Shown piece after piece: positions 49,180 to 58,165 of a DNA stretch of 64,000 nt. The notes below the pieces were generated by a model that was not told the DNA's origin, ran no database searches, and was given only the letters and a program-made list of their open reading frames with translations. Location: assembly GCA_016793165.1 (NCBI GenBank), contig JAEULA010000006.1:1-64000 (forward strand), read 5' to 3'. This stretch comes from Alphaproteobacteria bacterium. Lineage in GTDB: Bacteria > Pseudomonadota > Alphaproteobacteria > CACIAM-22H2. A program made the position numbers and the translations under genes. Within the stretch, counting starts at the first letter, position 1. Each line of letters begins with the position of its first letter.

Positions 49180-50755
49180 TCACGGCATCCGGATGCGTCA
49201 GCAGCGAATGACCGCTCATCTCGGCGGGCTGCGGCAGGCCGAGCAGCTCGAGGATCGTCGGTGCGACGTCGCAAAGCCGTCCGTCGCGAAGGCCGAGGCT
49301 GGCATTGCGGCCGGGTTGCGTCGCCTCGATCAGCATCACGGGAACGGGGTTCGTCGTGTGCGCGGTGTGCGGCTGCCCCGTCTCGGGATCGGTCATCATC
49401 TCGGCATTGCCGTGGTCGGCGGTCACCAGCACGGCGCCGCCGCGCCGGCGCACGGCCTCGACGACGCGACCGAGGCAGGTGTCGACCGCCTCCACCGCCC
49501 GCCGCGCGGCCTCGAAGTCGCCGGTATGCCCGACCATGTCGGTGTTCGCGTAGTTCACCAGGATGAAATCGTACGCGCCGGACTCGATCGCGGTCACGAG
49601 CTTGTCGGTGACCTCCGGGGCGGACATCTCCGGCTTGAGATCGTAGGTGGCGACCTTCGGCGACGGCACCATCACCCGGTCCTCGCCGGCGAAGACGCGC
49701 TCCTCGCCGCCGTTGAAGAAGAATGTGACGTGGGCGTACTTCTCGGTTTCGGCGATGCGCAGCTGGCGCAGCCCGGCGCTCGCCACGACCTCGCCCAGCA
49801 CATTGGCGAGCACGGCCGACGGGAAGATGGTGCCCATCAGCTTGTTGAGCGCGCTCGAGTACTCGACCAATCCCAGCGCCGCCGCGAAGGCGACGCGTCG
49901 CTTGCGCGCGAAGCCGTCGAAGCCCGCATCGAGCAGCGCGCCGAGCGTCTCGCGGGCGCGGTCGGCCCGGAAATTCGCCATCAGCAGCCCGTCGCCGTCG
50001 CGCATCCCGGCATAGCTGCCGAGGACCGTCGGCTTGACGAACTCGTCGCTCTCGCCGCGGGCATAGGCCGCGTCGACCGCCTTGCGCCAATCGGCGGCCT
50101 GCTCGCCCGCGCCGTCCACCAGCGCGTCATGGGCGAGCGCGACGCGGTCCCAGCGCTTGTCGCGGTCCATCGCGTAGAACCGGCCCGTCACGGTCGCGAG
50201 GCGGGCGGCCGCGCCGATGTCGGCGGCGAAGCGCTCGAGGAAGCCGATCGCGCTCTTCGGCGGCGTGTCGCGGCCATCGAGAAAGGCGTGGACCAGGACC
50301 TCGACGCCCGCCGCCGCCAGCGCGCGGGCGAGGGCGGCGATGTGGTCCTGATGGGAATGCACTCCCCCGGGCGAGAGCAGGCCGAGCAGGTGGGCCCGCC
50401 CGCCGGCCGCCTTCACCCGGGCCGCGAAGCCGAGCAGGGTCGGATCGCGGGCCAGCGAGCCGTCCGCGACGGCCTGGTCGATGCGCGGGAGGTCCTGCAT
50501 GACGACGCGGCCGGCGCCGAGATTCATGTGGCCGACCTCGGAATTCCCCATCTGGCCGGCCGGAAGGCCGACATGGAGTTCCGAGGCCTGCAGCAAGGCT
50601 CGCGGGGCCTGCGCGGCGAGGGCGTCGAGCTGGGGCGTCCGGGCGGCGAGGATCGCGTTGTCGGGGCTGGGCTGGTCGCGGTGACCCCAGCCGTCGAGGA
50701 CGACCAGGACGACGGGGCGCGGAAGAGGCAAGCGGCGCGATGGCGACTCGGTCAT
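49166..50755 (-). CDS. gpmI: 2,3-bisphosphoglycerate-independent phosphoglycerate mutase
   Basis: A 529-residue Mn-dependent enzyme that interconverts 3- and 2-phosphoglycerate. The phosphatase-domain start VVLVVLDGWGHR, the Ser nucleophile in AGQMGNSEVGHMNLGAGR, LLSPGGVHSHQDH in the transferase domain, and the C-terminal metal sites NYANTDMVGHTGD and VTADHGNAE are all present. The ATG at 50755 gives the family length; an upstream extension in frame is antisense to the next genes. First gene of the minus-strand envelope operon. Confidence 0.95.
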   Translation of the reverse strand: MTESPSRRLPLPRPVVLVVLDGWGHRDQPSPDNAILAARTPQLDALAAQAPRALLQASELHVGLPAGQMGNSEVGHMNLGAGRVVMQDLPRIDQAVADGSLARDPTLLGFAARVKAAGGRAHLLGLLSPGGVHSHQDHIAALARALAAAGVEVLVHAFLDGRDTPPKSAIGFLERFAADIGAAARLATVTGRFYAMDRDKRWDRVALAHDALVDGAGEQAADWRKAVDAAYARGESDEFVKPTVLGSYAGMRDGDGLLMANFRADRARETLGALLDAGFDGFARKRRVAFAAALGLVEYSSALNKLMGTIFPSAVLANVLGEVVASAGLRQLRIAETEKYAHVTFFFNGGEERVFAGEDRVMVPSPKVATYDLKPEMSAPEVTDKLVTAIESGAYDFILVNYANTDMVGHTGDFEAARRAVEAVDTCLGRVVEAVRRRGGAVLVTADHGNAEMMTDPETGQPHTAHTTNPVPVMLIEATQPGRNASLGLRDGRLCDVAPTILELLGLPQPAEMSGHSLLTHPDAVNARV

Positions 50756-50993
50756 GGGGCCTGCGTCGGAGAGGGGAGGGCGCGGAATATAGGGCTCGCC
50801 CGGTGACGGAGAAAGCGAACGGCCGGTCGCTCGCCCTGCACCGCAGGCTACGATCGTCGCAACCGCCGATGGCCGGATCATGGCACGTGCGGGTTGATCC
50901 CGGCGCGTTGCGGTCGCGTTTGGCTTGTGGCCGCGACCGTGTCTATGGTCGCGGCTCGGGGTTCGATTGCGAGTCCAGAAGGGGAGATCCGAG

Positions 50994-51194
50994 ATGCTCG
51001 ATTTCGTTCGCGGCCTCATGGCCGATCGCGGGTTCGTGACGCGCCTGCCCAGCCTCATCGCGGCTTTCCTGGTGGCGGAGCTGTTCTACAAGTTCCACAG
51101 CTTCATGCTCGAGACCGGCGCCTTCCTGGTCACGTGGCTGATCCTCGACCTCGTGATCGAGCGGGTCGTGCCGCGCACCGCTCCGCGACGCTGA
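50994..51194 (+). CDS. small single-pass membrane protein
   Basis: A 66-residue protein. The ATG at 50994 is preceded by AAGGGGAGA at good spacing, which makes translation likely. After MLDFVRGLMADRG a hydrophobic stretch (about residues 17-28 and 38-53, LIAAFLVAELFYKFHSF and ETGAFLVTWLILDLVI) could form one or two membrane helices, and the tail is basic. I recognise no family. It is the first gene of a plus-strand cluster leading to the BNR propeller protein. Confidence 0.65.
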   Translation: MLDFVRGLMADRGFVTRLPSLIAAFLVAELFYKFHSFMLETGAFLVTWLILDLVIERVVPRTAPRR

Positions 51195-51202
51195 CCTCGG
51201 CG

Positions 51203-51499
51203 ATGCGCAAGCCGCCCCCGCGCGCCGGGAGCAAGTCGTCGGGCGACGGCGGCCCGACCTTCGCGGGCGGCCGCGCGATGGAGCGCGTGCGACAGTTCGA
51301 GCGTGCGCGCGGCCTCGGCCCGCCCGTCATGGCCGAGGCACCTGACCTGCCCCGCGGGACCGCCAGGGCCAAGCAGCCCGGCGGCAAGGCCAAGCGCCCA
51401 GCCGCGAAGCGGGCGAAACCCGCCGCCAAGCCGGGGAAAACCAGCACCAAGCGCAAGCGGCGCACCGCGCCGTCGCGCCGGAAGGGGAGCACGTCATGA
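51203..51499 (+). CDS. small basic protein with Lys/Ala-rich tail
   Basis: A 98-residue protein with the ATG at 51203, eight bases after the previous stop. The first half (SGDGGPTFAGGRAMERVRQF) is unremarkable; the second half is Lys/Arg/Ala-rich (GKAKRPAAKRAKPAAKPGK) and probably disordered. Its stop overlaps the ATG of the BNR propeller gene (ATGA), so the two are translationally coupled. No family recognised; nucleic-acid or polyanion binding is only a guess. Confidence 0.6.
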   Translation: MRKPPPRAGSKSSGDGGPTFAGGRAMERVRQFERARGLGPPVMAEAPDLPRGTARAKQPGGKAKRPAAKRAKPAAKPGKTSTKRKRRTAPSRRKGSTS

Positions 51500-53772
51500 A
51501 GGGACCGATGGACGAGACGGGACGCGACAGCCCGGTGCGCCGCATGGCCTCGAGCGCCGCGAAGCGCCGCAATCCGCTGGGCAAGGCGCTGGGTCGGATC
51601 CAGTACTTCGAGACGCAACGCGGGATCGAACGGACGCACATCGACGACGGCGCCGTCGTCACCGGGACGGCCGGAGCGCCGGTCCCCCCGCGTGGCCGGG
51701 CTGGCGCCGCGCGCAAATCCGCGCCTGCGCCGGACCCGGTTGCCAAGCGGATCAAGTATGCGCCCGCCTTCGCGAAGAAGGAGCGCATGGCGCCTGGAAT
51801 CGCGGCGGCCGTGGGGCTGCCGGTGTGGCGCGAGATCGGGCCGCGGCTGATCCCGCGCGGCCAGACCTATGGCAAGGGCGGCAACAACAAGCCGCCGGTG
51901 TCCGGGCGCTGCGCGGGCCTGGTCGTCGATCGCGGCGACCGGCGCAAGCTCACGCTGTGCACCGCGGGTGGCGGGATCTGGCGCTCCGAGGACGCCGGCG
52001 CGACCTGGCGGCCGCTCACCGACAGCATGCCGACCACGGCGATGGGCGCGATCGCGGCCGCGCCGGGCTCGCCGAACATCATCTATGCCGGAACCGGCGA
52101 GGGCGACATCCGCAGCCCGCTGGGCGTGGGGCTGCTGCGATCGATCGACGGCGGGGCGACCTGGGAGCATCTGCCCGCGGCCGCGCTCACCGGCACCGGC
52201 ATCTACGACATCGCGGTCGATCCCGGCGATTCGCTGCATGTGTGGGTCGGCGCGGTCGCCGGCCTGTTCGAAAGCCGCGACGGCGGGCAGACCTGGCGCG
52301 CCTTGCGCGCCGGCCTGACCTGGGACATCTCGATCAATCCCGCCGATCCGCGCGAGATTCTCGTCGCATGCGATGCCGGCCTGCTGCGCTCGGCCAATGG
52401 CGGCACGAGCTGGTCCCAGGTTGCGCTGCCGGGCGCGCCCCCGGGAACGCGGTTCCATCGCCTCGAGGTTTGCCACGCGCCGTCGAACGGCGCCGTCGTC
52501 TATGTCGCCGGCGCCGTGGGCGACGCGCCGCTGCTGTGGCGGCGGTCGAGCGCCGGCGGCGGATTCGCCGCGGAGGGCGTGCCCGCGCGGCTCGACGTCA
52601 CGCAGGCCTGGTACGATTGGTGCTTCGCCGTCTCGCCGGTGGATCCGAACCTCGTGATCTGGGGCGCGATCGAGCTCTTCCGCGGCCGCCGCACGGGTGC
52701 CGGCGCCTGGAGCTGGGACAACATCTCCTCGCGCAGCTCCGGCGACTCGATCCATCCCGACATCCATGACGTGAGCTTCGACCCGACCGATCCGGCGACG
52801 CTCTACTGCTGTTGCGACGGCGGCCTGTTCCGCTCTCCCGACAACGGCACGCGTTGGACGTCCCTCAATCCGGGTCTCGGAATCACCGAGTTCGAATTCC
52901 TGGCCCATCTGGAGAGCCAGGACGGCTGGCTGATGGGCGGCACGCAGGACAACGGCACGCTCGCGATCGGGACGCCGCCGCAATGGGACCAGATCGCGCT
53001 CGGCGACGGCGGCGATTGCGGGGCGACCGAGGACTCCGGGCGGACGTGCTTCCATTCGTATTACGGGATGTGGATCGAGCGGGCGCCGGCGACCGGCGCC
53101 GGCGCGTTCCGCTGGACCGACGTGTCGCCGTCCTTCCCGGACTCCTACGACGCGCTGTTCTATCCGCCGATGGAGGTGCAGGGCCGGACCGTCGTGAAGG
53201 CCGGTCAGACGGCCTTCGTCTCGGCCGATCTCGGCGCCAGCTGGAACGAGATCGCGCTGCCGATCGCCGCCGGCGAACTCGCCTCGGCCGTCACGATCGC
53301 CAATGCCTCGACGATCTTCATCGGCACGACGGGCGGCAACGTGTTGCGCCTCGCGAAAGGGTCGGCCGGCTGGCGCAATGCCTCGGTCACGGCCGTCCGG
53401 CGGCCGCGGGTCGGATACATCAGCGACATCGTGGTCGTGGGCACGACGATGCGCGTGATCTGGGTGAGCTATTCGAGCTTCGGCGCGGGTCACGTGTTCC
53501 GGTCGAGCAACGGCGGCGCGGCCTGGGCGAACCGCTCGGGCAACCTGCCCGACATCCCGGTCAATGCGCTGATCGTCGACCCGAAGAACACGCGCCGGGT
53601 GTTCATCGCGACCGACCACGGCGTCTACCGCACCCAGGACTCGGGGGTGCGCTGGGCCGACTTCTCGAACGGCTTGCCGAATGCGGTCGTTGGCGATTTG
53701 ATCCTGCACGAGCGGCGCCGCATCCTGCTGGCCGGTACGCGCAACCGGGGCGCCTGGGAGGTCGAGATCTGA
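51496..53772 (+). CDS. BNR/sortilin-type beta-propeller protein
   Basis: A 758-residue protein. From about residue 130 onward it carries at least eight Asp-box motifs of the S-x-D-x-G-x-x-W type (SEDAGATW, SIDGGATW, SRDGGQTW, SANGGTSW, SPDNGTRW, SADLGASW, SSNGGAAW, TQDSGVRW), which mark sialidase/VPS10-like beta-propellers. The first 110 residues are basic and lack a signal peptide, so export, if any, is not by a normal Sec leader. No catalytic sialidase residues are evident. It overlaps the basic mini-protein gene by four bases; DUF2927 follows three bases after the stop. Confidence 0.82.
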   Translation: MKGPMDETGRDSPVRRMASSAAKRRNPLGKALGRIQYFETQRGIERTHIDDGAVVTGTAGAPVPPRGRAGAARKSAPAPDPVAKRIKYAPAFAKKERMAPGIAAAVGLPVWREIGPRLIPRGQTYGKGGNNKPPVSGRCAGLVVDRGDRRKLTLCTAGGGIWRSEDAGATWRPLTDSMPTTAMGAIAAAPGSPNIIYAGTGEGDIRSPLGVGLLRSIDGGATWEHLPAAALTGTGIYDIAVDPGDSLHVWVGAVAGLFESRDGGQTWRALRAGLTWDISINPADPREILVACDAGLLRSANGGTSWSQVALPGAPPGTRFHRLEVCHAPSNGAVVYVAGAVGDAPLLWRRSSAGGGFAAEGVPARLDVTQAWYDWCFAVSPVDPNLVIWGAIELFRGRRTGAGAWSWDNISSRSSGDSIHPDIHDVSFDPTDPATLYCCCDGGLFRSPDNGTRWTSLNPGLGITEFEFLAHLESQDGWLMGGTQDNGTLAIGTPPQWDQIALGDGGDCGATEDSGRTCFHSYYGMWIERAPATGAGAFRWTDVSPSFPDSYDALFYPPMEVQGRTVVKAGQTAFVSADLGASWNEIALPIAAGELASAVTIANASTIFIGTTGGNVLRLAKGSAGWRNASVTAVRRPRVGYISDIVVVGTTMRVIWVSYSSFGAGHVFRSSNGGAAWANRSGNLPDIPVNALIVDPKNTRRVFIATDHGVYRTQDSGVRWADFSNGLPNAVVGDLILHERRRILLAGTRNRGAWEVEI

Positions 53773-53775
53773 GAC

Positions 53776-54516
53776 ATGCGGCGGTTCGCATTCCTGTTGA
53801 TCCTGTTCGCCGCGCTGGCCGCGCCGCCGGCGCGTGCCGACGAGCCCAGCGACACGCAGCTCCTCGATGCCTTCTACGTCGCGGCACTCGGCTCGTCGTC
53901 CGGCCGACCCGGCGACGAGCCGCGGCTCGTGCGATGGACGGTGCCGGTGCGCATCGGCCTGATGGGGCTCGAAGCCGGAGAGGCGACGCTTGGCGTGCTG
54001 CGCGAGCAGATCGAGCGGCTGCGGGTGATCACCGGCCATGACCTCCAGCAGGTCCGAGACGGCGGCGCGAACGTCGTCGTCATGTTCGCCGAGGATCCAT
54101 TCGCCGACGTCGAGAAGGAACCCTATCGCGGCCAGCTGCTGCCGCTGTTCCAGCGCGATCCGGCGATGCCCGGGCTGATCGCCCTCGCGCGCGGCTCGGC
54201 GCCGTGCTTCGCATTCACGCTGCGCGGCAACAACGAGCGTCCGGCCGCGAGCCTGGTCGGGCTCTCGACGCGCAGCGGCCCGGCGGAGATGCGGACCTGC
54301 ATCGTCAAGCTCCTGCCGAAAGTCCTCGGCCTCGGCGGCCTCACCGATGCGTTCTGGTCGGTGACCGCGGCGGGATTCCGCCATGCCGACCTGCCGAACG
54401 GCGACGTGCGGATGCTCAAGCTGCTGTACAGCCCGAAGCTGACCCAGGGCATGACGCTCAGCGAGGTGAAGCGTCTCGCCCCGACCGTCCTCAAGGAGCT
54501 GCCGGCCGCGAACTGA
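53776..54516 (+). CDS. DUF2927 exported protein
   Basis: A 246-residue protein with a clear signal peptide (MRRFAFLLILFAALAAPPARA) and the DUF2927 pattern (RLVRWTVPVRIGLMG, LRVITGHDLQ, a Cys pair around SAPCFAFTL and MRTCIVKLL). The family is widespread in Alphaproteobacteria and of unknown function, possibly a zincin-like fold (LPKVLGLGG lacks the HExxH, so not an active protease here). It begins three bases after the propeller gene, so it shares the transcript. Confidence 0.82.
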   Translation: MRRFAFLLILFAALAAPPARADEPSDTQLLDAFYVAALGSSSGRPGDEPRLVRWTVPVRIGLMGLEAGEATLGVLREQIERLRVITGHDLQQVRDGGANVVVMFAEDPFADVEKEPYRGQLLPLFQRDPAMPGLIALARGSAPCFAFTLRGNNERPAASLVGLSTRSGPAEMRTCIVKLLPKVLGLGGLTDAFWSVTAAGFRHADLPNGDVRMLKLLYSPKLTQGMTLSEVKRLAPTVLKELPAAN

Positions 54517-54537
54517 GGCGCGGCCGTCGCGACCCTG

Positions 54538-55779
54538 TCAGCGCTTCGGCATCACGTCGGCGAAGCGGTCCATCCGGCGCAGGGCCGGGAACAGCCCGCA
54601 CCACGTCGCGACGATGCCGATGGTGCCGAGTCCGCCGAGCACCACGGCCGGCACGACCCCGAACCATGCCGCGGTGACGCCGGATTCGAAGTCGCCGAGC
54701 TCGTTCGAGGCGCCGATGAACAGCATGTTCACGCTCGAGACGCGCCCGCGCATCTCGTCGGGCGTGGCGAGCTGGATCGCGGTCTGGCGGACGAAGACGC
54801 TCACCATGTCGGCCGCGCCCATCACCGCCAGGGCGGCCAACGAGACCGCGAAGCTGGTCGAGACGCCGAAGACGACGGTCGCGACGCCGAACACGCCGAC
54901 CGAGCCGAGCATGATCGCGCCGACGCGCCGTGTGATGGGCCGCCAGGTCAGCAGCAGCCCCATGCCGGCACCGCCGATGGCGATCGCGCTGCGCATCACG
55001 CCCAGGCCCTGCGGCCCGACGGCGAGAATGTCGCGCGCGTAGATCGGCAGCAGCGCGGCGGCGCCGCCGAGCAGCACCGCGAACAGGTCGAGAGAGATCG
55101 CGCCGAGGATGATCTTCTGGCGCCACACGTAGTCGATGCCGACAAGCAGGCGGCGGAAGGGCGAGACGTCGTCGCGCGCGCGCGGACGCGCGCCCGAGGT
55201 GCGGATCGCCAGGACGGTCGCAAGCGCGACCGCGAACAGCACCGTCCCGGCGGCGTAGGCGTGCGCCGGGCCAAGCACCAGCAGGATGCCGCCGACCGCC
55301 GGGCCGACGATGGTGGCGATCTTGAAGGTCGCGGACGTCGCCGCGACCGCGCGCGGGAGGTCCGCGGCCGGCATGAGCAGCGGCAGGTAGGACTGCTGGG
55401 CCGGCCCCGAGACGGCGCGGCCGATCGCGCCGACGACGAGGACGGCATAGACGGGCCCGGGCTCGGACACGCCGTGCAGGGTGAGCGCGAGGAGCAGCCC
55501 CGCGCCGATCGCCTGCAGCGCATAGGCGAGTGCCGCGAGGCGGCGGCGATCGAAGCGGTCGGCGAGATCGCCGGCCGGTAGCGAGCACAAGGCCGCCGGC
55601 AGGAACAGGGCCAGGCCGACATAGCCGAGCGCCAGCGGGTCGCCCGTGATCTCGTAGACCTGCCAGCCCACGGCCACGGTCTGGACCTGCATCGCCAGGG
55701 CGACGACGCCGCGGGCGCAAAGGTAGAGGCGGAAGTCGCGTCGGGCGAACAGGCGGGTCGGCGGAGGCGGCGCGGTCAT
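54538..55779 (-). CDS. MFS transporter (EntS-like exporter)
   Basis: A 413-residue inner-membrane transporter with about 12 helices. The loop between helices 2 and 3 reads GDLADRFDRRRLAALAY, the classical MFS G-x-x-x-D-R motif. The start FARRDFRLYLCARGVVALAMQ and similarity of layout place it in the enterobactin exporter/MFS_3 group. The substrate is unknown. It converges on DUF2927 and is divergent from the cyclase gene. Confidence 0.9.
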   Translation of the reverse strand: MTAPPPPTRLFARRDFRLYLCARGVVALAMQVQTVAVGWQVYEITGDPLALGYVGLALFLPAALCSLPAGDLADRFDRRRLAALAYALQAIGAGLLLALTLHGVSEPGPVYAVLVVGAIGRAVSGPAQQSYLPLLMPAADLPRAVAATSATFKIATIVGPAVGGILLVLGPAHAYAAGTVLFAVALATVLAIRTSGARPRARDDVSPFRRLLVGIDYVWRQKIILGAISLDLFAVLLGGAAALLPIYARDILAVGPQGLGVMRSAIAIGGAGMGLLLTWRPITRRVGAIMLGSVGVFGVATVVFGVSTSFAVSLAALAVMGAADMVSVFVRQTAIQLATPDEMRGRVSSVNMLFIGASNELGDFESGVTAAWFGVVPAVVLGGLGTIGIVATWCGLFPALRRMDRFADVMPKR

Positions 55780-55933
55780 CGGCCCGGCAGGCTACACGCA
55801 ACGGCGCGGCGAGCGGCATCCCAAGACGCCGGCGCCGTGCCTCGGCGTGCCGATCGGCCGAGCGCGGATCATTCGGCAGGGCGGGGTCTCTCGGCGTGAC
55901 ACGGCGCGGGCCGACCCGCTACACCCGCAGGCC

Positions 55934-58165
55934 ATGCGACTGCCCTCCTGGCTGCTGCCCACCTGGCTTCTGCCGGTCGCCGTGCTCGCCGCGGCGGTCT
56001 GGGCCAATGTCGCCGAGCCCTCGCTGCTGCGCTCGCTGCGCAACAAGACCTTCGACGAGTATCAGCGCATCAAGCCGGCGGTCTGGGAGGACGCGAGCGT
56101 CCGCATCGTCGATATCGACGAAGAGAGCCTGGCCAAGCTCGGCCAGTGGCCCTGGCCGCGCACGCGCCTTGCCGATCTGCTGCTGCAGCTCGGGGCGGCG
56201 GGCGCGGGCGTGGTCGCCTTCGATATCGTGTTCTCGGAGCCCGATCGGACCAGCCCGCAGCACCTGCTCGGCTTGTGGCGCGGCCTGATCGAGGACCGGC
56301 AGGTCGCCGACCTCGTCGCGCGCCTGCCCGACCACGACACGGTGTTCGCCCAGTCGCTGACCCACGTGCCGAGCGTGCTCGGGATCGTGCTGCACGACGA
56401 GGCGGGCGGCCGCGTGCCGACGCCGAAATGGGGAATGACCTACGCGGGCGACGAGCCGTCGCGCCATCTCTGGAGCTTCCGCAACGCGACCGCGAGCCTG
56501 CCGCAGCTCGAGGCGGTGGTCGGGGGCCAGGGCTCGTTCAACATGATCCCCGACGACGACCAGGTCGTGCGCCGCGTCCCCATGCTCGTCGCGCTGCGCG
56601 GCGCCGACGGCAAGGAGCCGACGCTGTTCCCGACGCTGAGCCTCGAGGCGCTGCGCGTGCTGCAGGGGGCGAGCACCTATGTCGTGCGCTCGTCGAACGC
56701 CTCGGGCCTGACGCTCTGGGGCGAATCGGCGGGCGTGAGCGCGGTGCGCGTCGGCCAGTTCATCGTGCCGACCGACCCCGAGGGCCGGATGTGGCTGCGC
56801 GACACGGGGCCCGTGACGCAGCGCTTCATTCCCGCCTGGAAGGTGCTGGCGGGCGAGATCGCCAAGGACGAGCTCGACGGCGCGATCGTGTTCGTCGGCA
56901 CCTCGGCGCCGGCACTGCGCGATCTGCGCTCGATGCCGCTCAATCCGATCGCCGCGGGGGTGGAGATCCACGCCCGCATCACCGAGCAGATCCTGCTCGG
57001 CCAGTTCCTCGGCCGGCCCTACTGGCTGCAGCTGGCGGAGCGCAGCTGGCTGGTGGCGCTGGGGCTTGCGATGATCGTGCTGCTCCCGCGCCTGGGGCCG
57101 GTCTGGTGCGCTGTCGGGGGCGTGACGGCGATCGGCGGCAGTGTGGCGGCGTCGTGGTTCGCGTTCGACCGCATGGGCGTCCTCGCCGATCCGATCTCGC
57201 CGGCGCTGGCCGGCCTCGTGATCTACATCATCTCGTCGCTGCAGGCCTTCCTGCGCACGGAGCGCGAGCGGCGCTGGATCGGCAATACGTTCAGCCAGTA
57301 CCTCTCGCCGGAGCTGGTGGCCGAGCTGAAGCGCAACCCCTCGTTGCTGTATCTCGGCGGGACGGTCCGCGAGATGACGATCCTGTTCTCCGACGTCCGC
57401 GGATTCACCTCGCGGTCGGAGAAGATGTCGCCGGCCGAGGTGACGCGGTTCATCAACCGCTTCCTCACGCCGATGACTCGCATCGTGATGGCGCACAGGG
57501 GCTACGTCGACAAGTACATGGGCGACGCCATCATGGCGTTCTGGAGCGCGCCGCTCGTCGACGAGGACCATGCGCGCAATGCCGCGCGCACGGCGCTGGA
57601 GATGGAGGCCGAGCTCCGCACGCTCAACGCGACCTGGGCCGCCGAGGCGGCGGCTGCGAACGAGCCTTTCGAGCCGGTCGCCATCGGCATCGGGCTCAAC
57701 TCGGGCTCCTGCTCGGTCGGCAATTTCGGCTCCGACCAGAAGTTCAGCTACTCGGTGATCGGCGACGAGGTGAACCTGGCTTCGCGTCTCGAGGGCCGGT
57801 CGAAGACCTACGGCGTGACGATCGTCCTCGGCGAGAATCTCGCGCGCCGGCTCGCCGGCTGGGCGCTGATCGAGCTCGACCGGGTGCGCGTCAAGGGCAA
57901 GGCGCAGCCCGTCAGCGTCTACACGCTGCTCGGCGAGGACGGGGCGCCCTTCGCGGCGCCGGCGGCCCGCCATGCCGCCATGCTCGAATCCTTCCGGGGC
58001 GCCCGCTGGGACGAGGCCGAGGCCGCCCTGGCGGCGCTCGCGACCGAGCCGCGATTGGCGCCGCTGGCGGGGCTCTACGCGCTCTATCGCGACCGCATCG
58101 CGGCGTATCGCGCCGCGCCGCCGCCGCCGGACTGGGACGGCGTGGAAACCGCGACCGAGAAATGA
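55934..58165 (+). CDS. CHASE2-domain adenylate/guanylate cyclase
   Basis: A 743-residue membrane receptor cyclase. An N-terminal helix (LLPTWLLPVAVLAAAVWAN) and an extracytoplasmic CHASE2 sensor (about 40-340, VRIVDIDEESLAKLGQWPW) are followed by two to three membrane helices (about 375-440). The class III cyclase domain carries metal ligands D487 (FSDVRGFTSRS) and D531 (KYMGDAIMAFW), with SVIGDEVNLASRLEG. The ATG at 55934 is preferred over 55847, which would add 29 polar residues before the signal anchor. It overlaps the next gene by four bases (ATGA). Confidence 0.92.
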   Translation: MRLPSWLLPTWLLPVAVLAAAVWANVAEPSLLRSLRNKTFDEYQRIKPAVWEDASVRIVDIDEESLAKLGQWPWPRTRLADLLLQLGAAGAGVVAFDIVFSEPDRTSPQHLLGLWRGLIEDRQVADLVARLPDHDTVFAQSLTHVPSVLGIVLHDEAGGRVPTPKWGMTYAGDEPSRHLWSFRNATASLPQLEAVVGGQGSFNMIPDDDQVVRRVPMLVALRGADGKEPTLFPTLSLEALRVLQGASTYVVRSSNASGLTLWGESAGVSAVRVGQFIVPTDPEGRMWLRDTGPVTQRFIPAWKVLAGEIAKDELDGAIVFVGTSAPALRDLRSMPLNPIAAGVEIHARITEQILLGQFLGRPYWLQLAERSWLVALGLAMIVLLPRLGPVWCAVGGVTAIGGSVAASWFAFDRMGVLADPISPALAGLVIYIISSLQAFLRTERERRWIGNTFSQYLSPELVAELKRNPSLLYLGGTVREMTILFSDVRGFTSRSEKMSPAEVTRFINRFLTPMTRIVMAHRGYVDKYMGDAIMAFWSAPLVDEDHARNAARTALEMEAELRTLNATWAAEAAAANEPFEPVAIGIGLNSGSCSVGNFGSDQKFSYSVIGDEVNLASRLEGRSKTYGVTIVLGENLARRLAGWALIELDRVRVKGKAQPVSVYTLLGEDGAPFAAPAARHAAMLESFRGARWDEAEAALAALATEPRLAPLAGLYALYRDRIAAYRAAPPPPDWDGVETATEK

